A stretch of 64,000 nucleotides of DNA from Glycomyces algeriensis (lineage in GTDB: Bacteria > Actinomycetota > Actinomycetes > Mycobacteriales > Micromonosporaceae): positions 29,217 through 93,216 of the forward strand of contig NZ_JAPZVR010000017.1 in NCBI RefSeq assembly GCF_027622855.1, written 5' to 3'. The translations under genes were made by a program, and so were the position numbers. The notes under the pieces were generated by a model that was not told where the DNA came from, did no database searches, and saw only the letters and a list, made by a program, of their open reading frames with translations. Positions within the stretch are counted from its first letter, which is position 1. Every line of letters begins with the position of its first letter. Shown one piece after another: positions 16,373 through 25,360 of the stretch.

Positions 16373-17632
16373 CTACCAGGTCACCGGCAGTTCGGCGACG
16401 CCGTAGAAGCTCTGCCCGGTCACCAGCGGCACCTCCGCGACCGGGACGGCCAGCCGCAGGCCCGGGAACCGCTCGATGAGCCCCGCGAACGCGATGCGCA
16501 TCTCCATGCGCGCCAGCTGCTGCCCCAGGCACTGGTGCACGCCGTGCCCGAACGTCAAGTGTCCCTTGGCGTCACCGGTCACGTCCAGCTTCTCGGGCTC
16601 GATGAAGTGCGCCTCGTCCCGGTTCGCGGTCTGCACCGAGACCGTGACGTACTCGCGCGCCTTGATCTGGTGCCCCTCGAACTCGAAGTCCTCCTTGACC
16701 TGCCGGATCAGTCCGGTGTGGATGATCGTGAGGTAGCGCAGCAGCTCCTCGACCCCGCCGGCCATCAGCTCGGGCCGCGCCCGCAGCAGCTCCCACTGGT
16801 CGCGGTTCTCCAAGAGCGCCATCGTGCCCAGGGCGAGCATCTTCGCGGTCGTCTCGTGCCCGGCGACGAGCAGCAGGATCGCCATGCCCGCGACCTCCTC
16901 GTCGGCCAGCTCCGGGTCGGCGGCGAGGTCGGAGAGCAGGTCGTCCGTGGGATTCGCCCGCTTCGCCGCGACCAGCTCGCCGATGAACGCGAAGAGGTTC
17001 AGCATGGCGGCCTGCTTGCCCTCGCCGGTCTCGTCGGTGGTGAAGATCGCCCGGCTGTCCGCCTCGAACCGCTCGCGCTGGTCGTAGGGGACGCCGAGCA
17101 GTTCGCAGATCATCATGGCGGGCACGGGGACCGCGAACTCGGCGACGAGGTCGGCGGGGTTCGGCCCGGCGGCGAGGGCGTCGAGCCGATCCTGCACATG
17201 CGCGGCGATACGCGGTTCGAGCTGCTTCATGCGCTTGACGGTGAAGACACCGGTGAGCTTGCGCCGCAGGCGGGTGTGGTCGGGCGGGTCCATCTCGATG
17301 AACATGCCCGGGGTGAGCGGGAAGTCGCCCTCGAAGTCGAGGTAGGCCTCCAGGGCGGGCATCGGGATCGGCACCTGGGCCGGGCTGCCGAGTGTGGAGC
17401 TGAACCGGGTGTCGGCCAGGACCTTGCGGGCGAGGCGGTGGCTGGTGACGAGCCAGCCCAGGCGGCCTTCGGGGTAGTACCGCATCCGCCGCATCTCGGC
17501 CCCGCGGTGCAGGGCCATGACGGCGGCGGGCGGGTCGAACGGGTGGTCGCGTTCGAGCGGGATGCCGTAGGGCGCTTCCGCTGCGGCGGTTTCAGAAGCA
17601 GTGATCTCAGGAGTTCTGTCGGGTGCTGACAC
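16373..17632 (-). CDS. cytochrome P450, CYP105-like
   Basis: The 419-residue soluble P450 has the I-helix motif AGHETT, the ExxR motif in EELLRYL and the heme loop FGHGVHQCLGQQLARME, whose Cys ligates the heme. The order and lengths are those of class I bacterial P450s. GTG 17632 is preceded by GAGGAGG. It forms an operon with the 3Fe-4S ferredoxin and lies inside two mirrored AraC/oxidoreductase modules, so it may belong to the same xenobiotic-type response. The substrate cannot be predicted. It resembles the second P450 at 21382, including the N-terminal PYGxP...PP segment. Confidence 0.94.
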   Translation of the reverse strand: MSAPDRTPEITASETAAAEAPYGIPLERDHPFDPPAAVMALHRGAEMRRMRYYPEGRLGWLVTSHRLARKVLADTRFSSTLGSPAQVPIPMPALEAYLDFEGDFPLTPGMFIEMDPPDHTRLRRKLTGVFTVKRMKQLEPRIAAHVQDRLDALAAGPNPADLVAEFAVPVPAMMICELLGVPYDQRERFEADSRAIFTTDETGEGKQAAMLNLFAFIGELVAAKRANPTDDLLSDLAADPELADEEVAGMAILLLVAGHETTAKMLALGTMALLENRDQWELLRARPELMAGGVEELLRYLTIIHTGLIRQVKEDFEFEGHQIKAREYVTVSVQTANRDEAHFIEPEKLDVTGDAKGHLTFGHGVHQCLGQQLARMEMRIAFAGLIERFPGLRLAVPVAEVPLVTGQSFYGVAELPVTW

Positions 17633-17672
17633 GGGTGCCTCCTCGGTGGTGTTCGATCGCGGCTCGCACGAT

Positions 17673-17704
17673 CTACGTATATATAGGCTATACGTATATA
17701 CGCG
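17673..17704. promoter_or_regulatory. AT-rich repeat/palindrome upstream of the P450 operon
   Basis: TACGTATATA occurs at 17674-17683 and again at 17691-17700, and the second copy is centred on the palindrome TATACGTATA (17689-17698). It sits about 40-60 bases upstream of the P450 start and just past the stop of oxidoreductase 2, so it is the promoter region of the P450-ferredoxin operon and likely an operator. Its base composition is exceptional for this region. Confidence 0.6.
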
Positions 17705-17722
17705 AATCGCGCAAGCCGCCCC

Positions 17723-18331
17723 TCAACCGGCGAGCAGCTTGTCGACCGCCACGTCCGCGCGGGCGAGCAGCGCCGCATAGTGGCGCTCGCGGTCCGCGCC
17801 CTCCAGGCCCTTGGCCTCGCTGTCGAACAGGGCCTCGGTGTGCACGTCCGTGACGTCGCAGAACTCGCTGATGCCTCGCCGCAGCGCCCCGTCGAGCAGC
17901 GCTCGGGTGAGGTCCGAGTTGGGGTCGTCCTCGGCGAGCCCGGCCAGCCCGAGCCACAGCATCCGCTTGCCCGCCATGGGCTTCTCGCGCCTCCCGTAGG
18001 TCAGCCCGTAGTTCCAGACCCGGTCGATCCAGCCCTTCAGCAGGGCGGGCAGGCCGAACCACCACACCGGGAACACGGCGGCGACGAGATCGGCGGCCAG
18101 CAGCCGCTCGGCGTGGGCGTGCACCTCCGGCGAGTACCGCTTGTCGCGGTCGCCGTAGTCGGGCTCGTCCTCGACCCGGTTGCGCGGGTCGAACCCCTCG
18201 GCGTGCAGGTCCAGCAGGTCGACGCGGTACCCGGCGGCCTCGAGTCGGTCGGCCGTGCGGCGCGCGAGGACCGCCGTCAGCGAATCGGCGCGGTGATGGG
18301 CGAAGACGACGAGGGCGGTGGGCTTGTCCAT
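17723..18331 (-). CDS. flavodoxin-fold NAD(P)H oxidoreductase (paralogue 2)
   Basis: The 202-residue protein is a paralogue of the oxidoreductase at 15478: the same start ALVVFAHHRADSLTA, the same GFDPRNRVEDEPDYGDRDK block and the FMN-binding core FPVWWFGLPALLKGWIDRVW. The open frame extends to 18406, but ATG 18331 has GGAAGGA upstream and matches the paralogue's start. It diverges from AraC 2 and runs towards the P450 gene with the AT-rich element between. Probable NAD(P)H-quinone reductase; specificity unknown. Confidence 0.87.
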   Translation of the reverse strand: MDKPTALVVFAHHRADSLTAVLARRTADRLEAAGYRVDLLDLHAEGFDPRNRVEDEPDYGDRDKRYSPEVHAHAERLLAADLVAAVFPVWWFGLPALLKGWIDRVWNYGLTYGRREKPMAGKRMLWLGLAGLAEDDPNSDLTRALLDGALRRGISEFCDVTDVHTEALFDSEAKGLEGADRERHYAALLARADVAVDKLLAG

Positions 18332-18450
18332 GCGGGTGTCCTTCCGGTGGTGCCGCCCCTGCGGCGGCGCCCCTTCAGTACAACTCGAACGCCGTGGACG
18401 GACCATGGTCGAGAGCGGCCGAAACCTTCGCGGTCGTCTACCGTTGCGGC

Positions 18451-19326
18451 ATGGACCCGCTCAGCGACATGCTCGCCGACATCCGCGCCGAGGGCGCCGC
18501 CGTGCACCAGGCCGCGCTCGATCCGCCGTGGCGCCTCAGCTTCGGCAGCGATGCGCCGCTGACGATGGTCACCCTCGTCGCCGGGAGCGCCGAGCTCGTC
18601 CTGGGCGACGGCACGATCCGACCGCTCACCGCGGGATCCACCGCGATCGTCCGCGAGCCCTTCGACCTCGTCGACAATGGATCCACACTGGACCAGCCGA
18701 TCCTGGCCATTCCGATAAGTGAAGCGCCGCAAGGAGGCCGGGACGTGCTCATCGCCGGGACCTACCGTCCCGCGAGCGCCCGGCATCAGCGGCTGCTGCG
18801 CGCGCTCCCCGCCGCGCTCGTCCTCGACGAGGAGGTGGAGGACGTGCTCTGGCTCCACTCCATGCGCGACGCCCTCACCCGGGCGAAGGCGCCCGGCGGG
18901 CAGGCCATGCTCGACCGCATCCTCGACTGGGGGCTCGTGTGCACCCTCGGCTGCTGGTTCGAGCGCCAGGAGGCGGCCGCGCCCGGCTGGTACCGGGGCG
19001 CGCTCGACCCCGTCACCGGCCCCGCGCTCGAGGCGATCCACCGCCACCCCGACCGGGCGTGGACCGTGGAGAACCTCGCCGCGCGCGCGAACGTCTCACG
19101 CGCGCACTTCGCCAAGCGCTTCACCGAGGTCATGGCGCAGCCCCCGCTGCGCTACGTCGCCGAGCGCCGCATGGAGCTCGCCGCCGACCTGCTCGCCGAT
19201 CCGGAGGTCCCGGTGGCCGCGGCCGCCGCCGCGGTCGGCTACCGCGACCCGTTCGCGTTCTCCACCGCGTTCAAACGCCACCGGGGCCTGAGCCCCCGCG
19301 ACTACCGGTCGCAGCGGCGCCGGTGA
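18451..19326 (+). CDS. AraC-family regulator with cupin-type sensor (paralogue 2)
   Basis: The 291-residue protein begins MDPLSDMLADIRAEGA, nearly identical to AraC 1 (MDPLSELLGGIRAEGA). It has the same cupin sensor and C-terminal HTH pair (WTVENLAARANVSRAHFAKR, YRDPFAFSTAFKRHRG). The open frame begins at 18394, but TACCGT exactly 6 bases before ATG 18451 and the alignment with AraC 1 fix the start. It diverges from oxidoreductase 2. Together the two pairs form an inverted duplication around the ferredoxin-P450 operon. Likely leaderless. Confidence 0.9.
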   Translation: MDPLSDMLADIRAEGAAVHQAALDPPWRLSFGSDAPLTMVTLVAGSAELVLGDGTIRPLTAGSTAIVREPFDLVDNGSTLDQPILAIPISEAPQGGRDVLIAGTYRPASARHQRLLRALPAALVLDEEVEDVLWLHSMRDALTRAKAPGGQAMLDRILDWGLVCTLGCWFERQEAAAPGWYRGALDPVTGPALEAIHRHPDRAWTVENLAARANVSRAHFAKRFTEVMAQPPLRYVAERRMELAADLLADPEVPVAAAAAAVGYRDPFAFSTAFKRHRGLSPRDYRSQRRR

Positions 19327-19339
19327 ACATCGAAGCCGA

Positions 19340-19495
19340 TCACAGTCGCGCCACGAGCCAGCCGACGCCGGCCAGCAGTGCGATGAGGCCGAAGAAGACG
19401 TAGATCGCCAGCTCGACCCATTCGCTCGCCGAGCTCGGGCGCCAGAAGCGCCTGCGCTGCCGCCCGGGTTCGTTCCGGTCAGGGGTGTCGTTCAT
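19340..19495 (-). CDS. small single-span membrane protein
   Basis: The 51-residue protein has a charged N terminus (DRNEPGRQRRRFWR) and one C-terminal membrane segment (WVELAIYVFFGLIALLAGVG). The longer open frame to 19807 overlaps the ABC-F gene on the other strand and is not coding. TACCCT lies exactly 6 bases before ATG 19495, supporting this start. No family is recognised. It faces the end of AraC 2 and diverges from the ABC-F gene. Confidence 0.65.
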   Translation of the reverse strand: MNDTPDRNEPGRQRRRFWRPSSASEWVELAIYVFFGLIALLAGVGWLVARL

Positions 19496-19580
19496 GGGTC
19501 CAGGGTAGGCAGTGGACCCCACCGGATCCAACACGGCAAATGACTTTGACGCAGTGCTGTTGACCGCAGAGAATCCTCCC

Positions 19581-21224
19581 ATGGGATTCGTAGACCTCTC
19601 GGGCGTGCGGTACGGCCTCAGCGATGGCACCACATTGTTCGATGAGGTGTCGTTCCGTGTCGGCGAAGGGGCGAAAGTCGCACTCATCGGCGCGAACGGC
19701 GCGGGCAAGACCACCCTGCTCAACATCGTCACCGGCATGCTGGCGCCGGACGCGGGCACGGTCGCGCACTCGGGCGGACTGGGCGTCATGCGCCAGCTCG
19801 TGGGCATGCGCGAAGGCGAACGGCCGCTGCGTCACCTCGCGGTGGACCTGGCGCCGCCGCCGGTGCGCGCCGTCGCCGCGCGGCTCGCGAAGGCCGAGGT
19901 CCGCATGGCCACCGCGGACGAGAAGGACCAGCTCGCGTACGCGCAGGCCCTCGCCGACTGGGGCGAGGCGGGCGGCTACGAGTTCGACGTGCTCTGCGAC
20001 ACAGTCGCGGTCGCGATTCTCGGCCAGTCCTGGGAAGCGGTCAAGAACCGTCCCCTCAGGACGCTCTCAGGCGGCGAGCAGAAGCGGTTCGCGCTCCAGC
20101 TGCTCCTGCAGGGCCGCGACGAGGTGCTGGTGCTCGACGAGCCGGACAACTTCCTCGACGTGCCCGCGAAACGCGAACTGGAGCAGGCGATCCGCGAGTC
20201 GGACAAGTCGATCCTGTTCGTCTCGCACGACCGCGAGGTGCTCGCGAACGCCGCGAGCTCGATCGTGACGCTCGAGGCCGGCACGACCTGGACGCACGGC
20301 GGCGGGTTCGCGACCTGGCACGACGCCCGCGCGGCGCGCCACGAGCGGTTCGAGGAGCTGCGGCGGCGCTGGGACGAGGAGCACAAGAAGCTGCGCGAGC
20401 TCATGCTCATGTACAAGAACAAGGCCGCGTACAACTCCGACATGGCCTCCCGGTACCGGGCCGCGCAGACGCGCCTCCAGAAGTTCGAGGAGGCCGGACC
20501 GCCGCCGGCGCCCCCGCGCGAGCAGGACATCCGCGTGAAGCTCGAGGGCGGGCGCACGGGCAAGCGGGCCGTGATCTGCGAGCAGCTGGAGCTGGAGGAC
20601 CTGACGTTCCCGTTCGACCTGGAGGTCTGGTACGGCGACCGCGTGGCGGTGCTGGGCGCCAACGGGACCGGGAAGAGCCACTTCCTGCGACTGCTCGCGC
20701 AGGGCGGCTCCGACCCGGAAGCCGGGCTCGCCGCCAAGCGCAGCCTGGAGCCGGTGCGGCACAACGGGATCGCCCGGCTCGGCGCCCGCGTCTACCCCGG
20801 TCACTTCTCGCAGACCCATGAGCATCCGGAGTTCGACGGCCGCACCCTGCGCGAGATCCTCTGGGAGGGCGACGAGGACCGGCCCTCGCTCGACCGCTCG
20901 AAGGCCATGAGCGCGCTCAACCGCTATGAGCTCACTGCACAGTCCGAACAGGACTTCAAGACGCTCTCGGGCGGGCAGCAGGCGCGGTTCATGGTGCTCA
21001 TGCTGGAGCTCTCGGGCGCGACCTGCCTGCTCCTGGACGAGCCCACCGACAACCTCGACCTCGCTTCGGCCGAGGCCCTCGAGCAGGGCCTGAAGGCCTT
21101 CGACGGCACCGTCCTCGCCGTCACCCACGACCGCTGGTTCACGCGCGGCTTCGACCGCTTCGTGCTGTTCCAGAACGACGGTGAAGTGATCGAGTCGGAC
21201 GAGCCGGTCTGGGACGTGCGCTGA
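19581..21224 (+). CDS. ABC-F family ATPase
   Basis: The 547-residue cytosolic protein has two ATP-binding cassettes and no membrane segments. The first has Walker A IGANGAGKTT, signature LSGGEQKR and Walker B VLVLDEPDNFLD; the second has LGANGTGKS, LSGGQQAR and LLLDEPTDNLD. The inter-domain linker (about residues 240-320) is long, helical and basic. ABC-F proteins act on the ribosome as translation factors or antibiotic-resistance proteins; which class this is cannot be told. ATG 19581 is chosen at the start of the first cassette strand; the open frame begins at 19512. Confidence 0.9.
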   Translation: MGFVDLSGVRYGLSDGTTLFDEVSFRVGEGAKVALIGANGAGKTTLLNIVTGMLAPDAGTVAHSGGLGVMRQLVGMREGERPLRHLAVDLAPPPVRAVAARLAKAEVRMATADEKDQLAYAQALADWGEAGGYEFDVLCDTVAVAILGQSWEAVKNRPLRTLSGGEQKRFALQLLLQGRDEVLVLDEPDNFLDVPAKRELEQAIRESDKSILFVSHDREVLANAASSIVTLEAGTTWTHGGGFATWHDARAARHERFEELRRRWDEEHKKLRELMLMYKNKAAYNSDMASRYRAAQTRLQKFEEAGPPPAPPREQDIRVKLEGGRTGKRAVICEQLELEDLTFPFDLEVWYGDRVAVLGANGTGKSHFLRLLAQGGSDPEAGLAAKRSLEPVRHNGIARLGARVYPGHFSQTHEHPEFDGRTLREILWEGDEDRPSLDRSKAMSALNRYELTAQSEQDFKTLSGGQQARFMVLMLELSGATCLLLDEPTDNLDLASAEALEQGLKAFDGTVLAVTHDRWFTRGFDRFVLFQNDGEVIESDEPVWDVR

Positions 21225-21275
21225 TTAAGCGCGACCGGGACGCCGCTGGTGGAACGGCGACCCGGCCGCGCGACT

Positions 21276-21320
21276 GTGCCCCCCGAAGACCGTGCCCCCT
21301 GAGGACCGTGCCCCGTGGGG
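21276..21320. repeat. 16-base tandem repeat, about 2.5 copies
   Basis: GTGCCCCCCGAAGACC (21276-21291) is followed directly by GTGCCCCCTGAGGACC (21292-21307) and a partial third unit GTGCCCCGTGGGG. It lies between the convergent ABC-F and P450 genes. A GACGCCG...CGGCGACC-type hairpin just before it may terminate the ABC-F transcript. Confidence 0.6.
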
Positions 21321-21381
21321 GGGAACTGGACTGCGGCCCGGCAAGGGCACTGGCGTAGCAGCCCAGTACGAGCGGTGTGCG

Positions 21382-22608
21382 CTACCAGTTGACGGGCAGC
21401 GTGTGGACCCCGTAGACGGCCATGTCGCTGCGCATCGGGATCTCCTCGGACGGCACGGCCAGCCGCAGCTCCGGGAACGCCTCGATGAGCTTCGCGAACC
21501 CGATGCGCATCTCCACGCGCGCGAGCTGCTGGCCCACGCACTGGTGGACGCCGTGCCCGAAGGCCATGTGCCCCTGGGCGTCCCGGCCGAGGTCGAGCTC
21601 GCCGGGCCGCTCGTACTTGTGGGGGTCGCGGTTGGCGGCCTGGAGTACCACCGTGACGTGCTGGCCCGCCCGGATCAGCCGGCCGTCGATCTCGGCGTCC
21701 TCCTTCGCGATGCGCATGATCCCGTTGTGCGCCACCGAGAGGTACCGGAGCAGCTCCTCGACGGCGGCGGGCATGAGCTCGGGCTCGACCCGCAGCCGGG
21801 CCAGTTGGGCCGGGTGCTCGAGGAGCGCGAAGGTGCCCAGGGCGAGCATGTTCGCGGTGGTCTCGTGCCCGGCGACCAGGAGGATCAGGGCGATCCCGGC
21901 GGCTTCGACCTCGTGGATGTCGGGGTCGGCGGCCAGGGCGCTGAGCATGTCGTCGCCCGGGTCGGCGCGCTTGGCCGGGACGAGCGACATGAGGTACCCG
22001 AACAGCTCGGCCATCGACTTGTTGCGCTCCTCGACCGAGCGGGAGAGGTCGAGCATGTCGGCCGAGTTCCGCTGGAACGCCTCCCGGTCGCCGTACGGGA
22101 CACCGAGCATCTCGCAGATGACGAGCGACGGCACGGGGAGCGCGAACTCGCGCACCAGATCGGCGCCGGGCCCGGCCGCGCGCAGGGCATTGATGCGTTC
22201 GTCGACGATGTCCGCGATGCGCGGCTCCAGGTCCTTCATGCGCTTTACGGTGAAGACGCCGGTGACCTTGCGGCGCAGGCGGGTGTGCTCGGGCGGGTCG
22301 AAGAACAGGAAGAACCCGGGCGGGACCTGCTCGGAGATCGAGACGAACACGTGCGGGAGCTCGGTGGGCGAGTGGGTGAACCGCTCGCCGGTGGCGAAGC
22401 GCGGGTCGGCGAGGACCTTGCGGCCCTCGGCGTGCCCGGTGACGAGCCAGCCCTCGACGCCGTCGGGGTAGTACCTCATGGGGCGCAGCGGCTGCGCCTG
22501 CATGTCCATCAGCGCGGTGGGCGGGTCGTAGCGGGTCTCCCGCCGGTACGGCATGCCGTAGGGCGGGTCTTGCTCCGTTGCGAGGTCTTCTGAGCCTTCG
22601 ACGGACAT
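21382..22608 (-). CDS. cytochrome P450, CYP105-like (second copy)
   Basis: The 408-residue P450 has the I-helix motif AGHETT, ExxR in EELLRYL and the heme loop FGHGVHQCVGQQLARVE. It is clearly paralogous to the P450 at 16373, with near-identical stretches around the heme and the TGVFTVKRMK segment. The open frame starts at 22758, but ATG 22608 has CTGGAG upstream and aligns with the paralogue. Unlike the first, it has no adjacent ferredoxin, so it may share the one at 16172. Substrate unknown. Confidence 0.92.
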   Translation of the reverse strand: MSVEGSEDLATEQDPPYGMPYRRETRYDPPTALMDMQAQPLRPMRYYPDGVEGWLVTGHAEGRKVLADPRFATGERFTHSPTELPHVFVSISEQVPPGFFLFFDPPEHTRLRRKVTGVFTVKRMKDLEPRIADIVDERINALRAAGPGADLVREFALPVPSLVICEMLGVPYGDREAFQRNSADMLDLSRSVEERNKSMAELFGYLMSLVPAKRADPGDDMLSALAADPDIHEVEAAGIALILLVAGHETTANMLALGTFALLEHPAQLARLRVEPELMPAAVEELLRYLSVAHNGIMRIAKEDAEIDGRLIRAGQHVTVVLQAANRDPHKYERPGELDLGRDAQGHMAFGHGVHQCVGQQLARVEMRIGFAKLIEAFPELRLAVPSEEIPMRSDMAVYGVHTLPVNW

Positions 22609-22810
22609 GGGAACTCCAGGGAGTGCGGCAGCACGGTCGCCGAAGCCCCGACCGGTTGCGGCGCAGAGCATTCCCTTTGCGACGCCGCCGACCATGGCTT
22701 CGTGGTCCCCACCACATCGGAGCTTAAGGTCCAGCGCACCGGAACGCAACGGCTCCACCCGTTCCTGTCAGTAACCCGACACGGATCGTGCGCACGCTTG
22801 TACCCGTGCC

Positions 22811-23638
22811 CTACGGGAGTTCGAGGAGCGCCTCGATGTACTGCGCGACCCCGTCGTCGTTGTTGCCCGCGGGGGCGATCTCGGACGCGGCGGCCTGGAC
22901 CCACGGGTGGCCGTTGGGCATCGCGACGGAGTGGCCGGCGGCCTCCATCATGCTCAGGTCGTTCGTGGCGTCACCGAAGACGAGCACGTCCGACCAGTCG
23001 ATGCCGAACTTGTCGAGCACGACCTGGATCCCGGCGGCCTTGGTGACGCCTACCGGGCAGACCTCGAGCATGCCCACGCCGGACTCGGTGACCGTGACGA
23101 GCGAGGGATCGATGACGTCCTTCGCGGCGACCAGCAGCTCAGGCCCGGTGTACTCGTCGGACACGAAGTAGCCCTTGACCATCGGCCCGGTGAAGGCGAT
23201 CTCGCGAGGCGCGGTCTCCAGGGTCACGGCCGTCCACGGCCAGTCGGGCATGGGGTCGCCGGTGATGTGACGGGCGGGGTCGGCGGGCTCGGCGAGCGCC
23301 CGCACGGGTCCGACCTCGGCTTCGATCAGGCGCAGCGCCTCCAGGAGCACCGAGCCCTCGACGGAGCGGTCGGCGAGCTCGACGACGGTGTCGTCGTAGC
23401 GGCATTCGTAGACGAACGCGCCCTGGCCGAGCACCAGGAAGTCGGCAGACGGGATGTCGTTGCGGCACAGATCGATGAGCCGCGGTCCGCGGCCGGTGGC
23501 TCCTACGAGGATGACGCCCGCGGCGGCGAGCCGCTTAAGCGCGGCCATGGTGCGCGGCGAGACCGTCTCGTCAGAGCGGACGACGGTCCCGTCGAGGTCC
23601 GTCGCCACGAGCCGGGGTGCCCGGTCCAGTTGGATCAT
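22811..23638 (-). CDS. Cof-type HAD-IIB phosphatase (copy 1)
   Basis: The 275-residue protein has HAD motif I ATDLDGTVVRSDE near residue 12, a type IIB cap in the middle, and motif IV FGDATNDLSMME at about 225. Members dephosphorylate sugar phosphates, phospholipid head groups or flavin nucleotides; specificity is not readable. ATG 23638 has AAGGAGG upstream; the longer frame to 23968 is rejected. It lies downstream of a second HAD-IIB gene, 124 bases away on the same strand. Confidence 0.88.
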   Translation of the reverse strand: MIQLDRAPRLVATDLDGTVVRSDETVSPRTMAALKRLAAAGVILVGATGRGPRLIDLCRNDIPSADFLVLGQGAFVYECRYDDTVVELADRSVEGSVLLEALRLIEAEVGPVRALAEPADPARHITGDPMPDWPWTAVTLETAPREIAFTGPMVKGYFVSDEYTGPELLVAAKDVIDPSLVTVTESGVGMLEVCPVGVTKAAGIQVVLDKFGIDWSDVLVFGDATNDLSMMEAAGHSVAMPNGHPWVQAAASEIAPAGNNDDGVAQYIEALLELP

Positions 23639-23762
23639 GCGTCCTCCTTGGTCGTCTCGCTGCGGTCCGCCGTGCCGAGGGGCGCCGCCCGTGGGAATGA
23701 CACTGCCACATCGGTCGATGCGGAGTCGCCGGCCCGCTTGGGCTCGCGCGGCGCGGCGGCCG

Positions 23763-24650
23763 TCAGAACCACCGCGACAGCACCTTCGCCACCCCGTCCT
23801 CCCACACCGAGGGGGCGACCTCGTCGGCTGCGGCCCGCACGTCCGGGGCCGCCTGACCCATCGCCACGGCCCAGCCCGCCCACGCGAACATCGTGAGGTC
23901 GTTGTGGGCGTCGCCGAAGACGACGGTGTCGGACGATGATACGCCGTAGTGGGCCGCGATACGGGCAATGCCGGTCGCCTTGCTGATCCCGGGGGGTCCG
24001 ATGTCGACCCAGCCGTTGTAGCCGACCTCGACGTGGTAGTCGGCGGCGTCGAGGGACGCGCCGGCCGCGAGGCGCATCGCCTGCGGGCAGCGCACGGGCC
24101 CGCCGTAGGCGTTGGTGGAGTCGACGCGGGCGACCAGGCGCGGGGCCGGGCGCGAGACGAGCTCCTCGACGGTGATCTCCCCGGCCCAGCGGGCGGGGAA
24201 GTCGCGGCGGAAGCCCTTCGTGTGCCACCAGCCCTCGAGGTCCCACTCGACCGCGAACTCGACGGACGGGTTGGAATCGATGAGCGCTTCGACCGCGACG
24301 GCGGCGTCGACCGTGGCCTGGTGCGAGATCGCGCGGGCGCCGAGGTCGTACTCGCCGGCGCCGTGCGAGGCCGAGGCGAAGCCCTCGTCGAGCCCCAGGT
24401 CGTCGGCGGTGCGGACCGCGCCCCAGATGGCGCGGCCGGTGACGACGGCGACGGGCACTCCGGCGTCGCGCACGGCCTGGAGGGCGTCGATCACCGCGCG
24501 GCTGGGCCTGGTCGACGGCGTGCCGCCGCCGGGCTTGATGCTCTTGGTCTCGTGGTAGTCCACCACGGTGCCGTCGAGGTCGACCGCCACCAGCTTCGGC
24601 GGCGTCCGGCGGGGCTCGGCGGGGGCGGGGGTCAGGGCGGTGTCTGGCAC
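23763..24650 (-). CDS. Cof-type HAD-IIB phosphatase (copy 2)
   Basis: The 295-residue protein has motif I AVDLDGTVVDYHE after a 17-residue Pro-rich start and motif IV FGDAHNDLTMFAWAGW at about 240, with a type IIB cap between. It belongs to the same family as the downstream gene but is not a close copy. The GTG start at 24650 has TACGGT 6 bases before it, so it is probably leaderless. It diverges from the DUF488 gene. Confidence 0.86.
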   Translation of the reverse strand: MPDTALTPAPAEPRRTPPKLVAVDLDGTVVDYHETKSIKPGGGTPSTRPSRAVIDALQAVRDAGVPVAVVTGRAIWGAVRTADDLGLDEGFASASHGAGEYDLGARAISHQATVDAAVAVEALIDSNPSVEFAVEWDLEGWWHTKGFRRDFPARWAGEITVEELVSRPAPRLVARVDSTNAYGGPVRCPQAMRLAAGASLDAADYHVEVGYNGWVDIGPPGISKATGIARIAAHYGVSSSDTVVFGDAHNDLTMFAWAGWAVAMGQAAPDVRAAADEVAPSVWEDGVAKVLSRWF

Positions 24651-24779
24651 GTCTCAACCGTATCCCCGCTTGGGTGAACGGCGGGGTACCGAGGGTTTGA
24701 ACTCACGCCGCCGCGCTCATGAAAGCTGCAATCACACCAAACCCACCCACCGGGGCGGCTTGCGGCATACGGTTCGTCC

Positions 24780-25151
24780 ATGGGCGAGATCACGATCGAA
24801 CGCGTCTACGACTACCGCGCGGACCCGCAGCGGGCCGGAGCGGTCTTCCTCGTCGACCGGCTGTGGCCGCGCGGCGTCAGCAAGGAGGACCTCGACGGGG
24901 TCACCTGGGCGCAGGACGCCGCGCCGTCGCCGAACCTGCGGATCTGGTTCGGCCACATGGCCGACCGCTTCGAGGAGTTCACCAGCCGCTACCGCAGCGA
25001 GCTCGACGGCCACCCCGAGCGCGCCGAACCCCTCCTGGAGGCGGCGAGGTCGGGCCCGGTGACCCTCCTCTACGCCGCCAAGGACCCGGAAGTGAACCAC
25101 GCCCTGGTCCTCAAGGCGTGGCTCGAAGAGCAGCAGTCCGAACCCGAATAG
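24780..25151 (+). CDS. DUF488 family protein
   Basis: The 123-residue protein begins with the family motif ITIERVYDYRAD and VFLVDRLWPRGVSKED, continuing to LLYAAKDPEVNHALVLK. It is the short DUF488 (YeaO-like) form, probably cytosolic, of unknown function. TACGGT lies 6 bases before ATG 24780, indicating a leaderless message. No operon partners follow. Confidence 0.85.
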   Translation: MGEITIERVYDYRADPQRAGAVFLVDRLWPRGVSKEDLDGVTWAQDAAPSPNLRIWFGHMADRFEEFTSRYRSELDGHPERAEPLLEAARSGPVTLLYAAKDPEVNHALVLKAWLEEQQSEPE

Positions 25152-25160
25152 CCTTCGATC

Positions 25161-25322
25161 CTGCCGGACCCCCGTGCCAGGGTTATTGGCCGCGCCAATT
25201 GACGGCTCGCAAGCTTCGCCGAGACCGGGCCCGCAAGTTCGTAGGGGCTCCCGGCGAAAACCGACACTCCGAGGCTGTCGTACCCGTATGTCAGGGTTAA
25301 TGACCGGGGGCCCGAAAATTGG
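25161..25322. repeat. imperfect direct repeat in the DUF488-serS intergenic region
   Basis: CAGGGTTATTGGCCG (about 25178-25192) and CAGGGTTAATGACCG (about 25293-25307) are nearly identical and each is followed within 25 bases by AATT. Each is preceded by CCCGT, and CGCAAG occurs between the copies twice. The first copy also holds the inverted repeat TTGGC CGC GCCAA. No gene is visible here. Confidence 0.4.
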
Positions 25323-25360
25323 TCGGGTCGCCAAAACAACCGGAAACTCCCGAAAGCACA

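Noticed and set aside
14434..22608. A secondary-metabolite gene cluster around the P450s
   Set aside because: No polyketide synthase, peptide synthetase, terpene synthase or precursor peptide is present; the genes fit a stress or catabolic response better.
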